Below are positions 7,640-8,219 of a stretch of 8,219 nucleotides of DNA, piece by piece. This DNA comes from Methylococcus sp. UBA6136 (GTDB lineage Bacteria > Pseudomonadota > Gammaproteobacteria > Methylococcales > Methylococcaceae): assembly GCA_002423305.1 (NCBI GenBank), contig DIVI01000225.1:1-8219 (forward strand). The letters are read 5' to 3'. The notes under the pieces were generated by a model. It ran no database searches, was not told the DNA's origin, and saw only the letters and a list, made by a program, of their open reading frames with translations. A program made the translations under genes and the position numbers. Position 1 is the first letter of the stretch, and each line of letters starts with the position of its first letter.

Positions 7640-8219
7640 ATGCTGTTTCCTTGGGATCGTTTACGGCAGCTTGGCATCATGGGGCTGAATGAGCGTAATG
7701 CGGATTTCATACTTCCCTATAACGCCAGACACAATTATCCATTAGTAGATAACAAGCTACTTACGAAGGAGTTAGCAGACCAAGCGGGAATTCCTGTGCC
7801 TAAACTCTATGGGGTAGTGGAGATGATTCACCAAATAGAGGGGCTCTCCGCGGAGTTGGCGAACCATGATGATTTTGTGGTCAAGCCCGCCCATGGATCA
7901 GGTGGAGAGGGAATATTGATAGTGACTGGCCGCCATGAAGGTCGTTACCGCAAGGCTAACGGGGCTTCAATGGATGAGGAAGGTCTTGGGCATCATATTT
8001 CCAACATACTGGGTGGCATGTATAGTTTGGGGGGGCTACCCGATTCCGCTCTGATTGAATATCGGGTCAAGTTTGACCCCATATTTTCCAATATCAGCTT
8101 TCAAGGTGTCCCCGATATCAGGACACTTGTGTTTCGCGGTATCCCCTTGCTGGCTATGATTCGCCTACCTACCCGGATTTCCGATGGAAAGGCTAATCTA
8201 CATCAGGGGGCGATCGGGG
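7640..8219 (+). CDS. ATP-grasp ligase, RimK-related alpha-L-glutamate ligase-like protein (3' end outside window)
   Basis: The frame is open from ATG 7640 to the right edge with no stop (193 complete codons seen; the family is roughly 320-330 aa, so about 40% is missing). ATP-grasp ligases activate a carboxylate with ATP and join it to an amine. Family landmarks are LNERNADFILPYN at 16-28; YPLVDNKLLTKELA at 33-46 with Lys39; the second conserved lysine and Gly-rich loop FVVKPAHGSGGEGI at 79-92 (Lys82); LIEYRVKFDP at 138-147; FQGVPDIRTLVFRG at 154-167; and RLPTRISDGKANLHQGAIG at 175-193. These fit the group named 'alpha-L-glutamate ligase-like' (sugar-transfer-associated/RimK-related ATP-grasp). 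No signal peptide or membrane segment is visible, so it should be cytoplasmic. AAGGG at 7626-7630 gives a 9-nt spacing to the ATG, within the end of the previous gene. The actual substrate is not known; the glutamate in the name comes from homology only. Confidence 0.9.
   Translation, partial: MLFPWDRLRQLGIMGLNERNADFILPYNARHNYPLVDNKLLTKELADQAGIPVPKLYGVVEMIHQIEGLSAELANHDDFVVKPAHGSGGEGILIVTGRHEGRYRKANGASMDEEGLGHHISNILGGMYSLGGLPDSALIEYRVKFDPIFSNISFQGVPDIRTLVFRGIPLLAMIRLPTRISDGKANLHQGAIG

Noticed and set aside
1..8219. CRISPR arrays, tRNA or rRNA genes, insertion sequences, phage genes
   Set aside because: No regularly spaced repeats, cloverleaf-like segments, transposase motifs or terminal repeats were seen. 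Nearly the whole window is accounted for by six genes.

Overview
The window reads as chromosomal DNA of a gammaproteobacterium (or a close proteobacterial relative). The main evidence is RpoC: every landmark residue I checked falls at exactly the Escherichia coli residue number, and there is a long insertion inside the trigger loop (the lineage-specific SI3 type). The protein also has a GTG start, as in E. coli. The secreted diheme cytochrome suggests a respiratory organism. I cannot name the genus from sequence alone.

All genes are on the + strand. Region 1 (1-4665) is the rpoBC housekeeping block: the last 128 codons of rpoB, a 72-nt gap with a compact hairpin, and a complete rpoC of 1401 codons. 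Region 2 (4666-5402) is a 125-nt gap without a convincing terminator, followed by a secreted diheme cytochrome of the c4 type. In many proteobacteria rpsL and rpsG follow rpoC, so this is a break in the usual rpoBC-str gene order. Region 3 (5403-8219) begins with a structured intergenic stretch. It continues with three closely spaced genes: a secreted retropepsin-like protein of the 'ATP-dependent zinc protease' family, a membrane protein with a periplasmic inactive transglutaminase domain plus seven C-terminal helices, and an ATP-grasp ligase related to RimK/alpha-L-glutamate ligases. The ligase starts 5 nt after the previous stop and is cut by the right edge of the window.

Region 3 is the part to look at. 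The same three families are known to travel together in proteobacteria and have been predicted to form a peptide or amino-acid ligation system, but their product is not settled to my knowledge. The layout suggests a division by compartment: ligation in the cytoplasm, a seven-helix membrane protein with a periplasmic domain that could bind but not catalyse, and an aspartic-type peptidase in the periplasm. In the transglutaminase-like domain the expected Cys and His are visibly replaced by Trp and Ile while the Asp is kept. Three perfect inverted repeats lie at gene boundaries (rpoB/rpoC, the cytochrome stop codon, and the end of the protease gene). None has a clear U-tract, so I do not call any of them a terminator.
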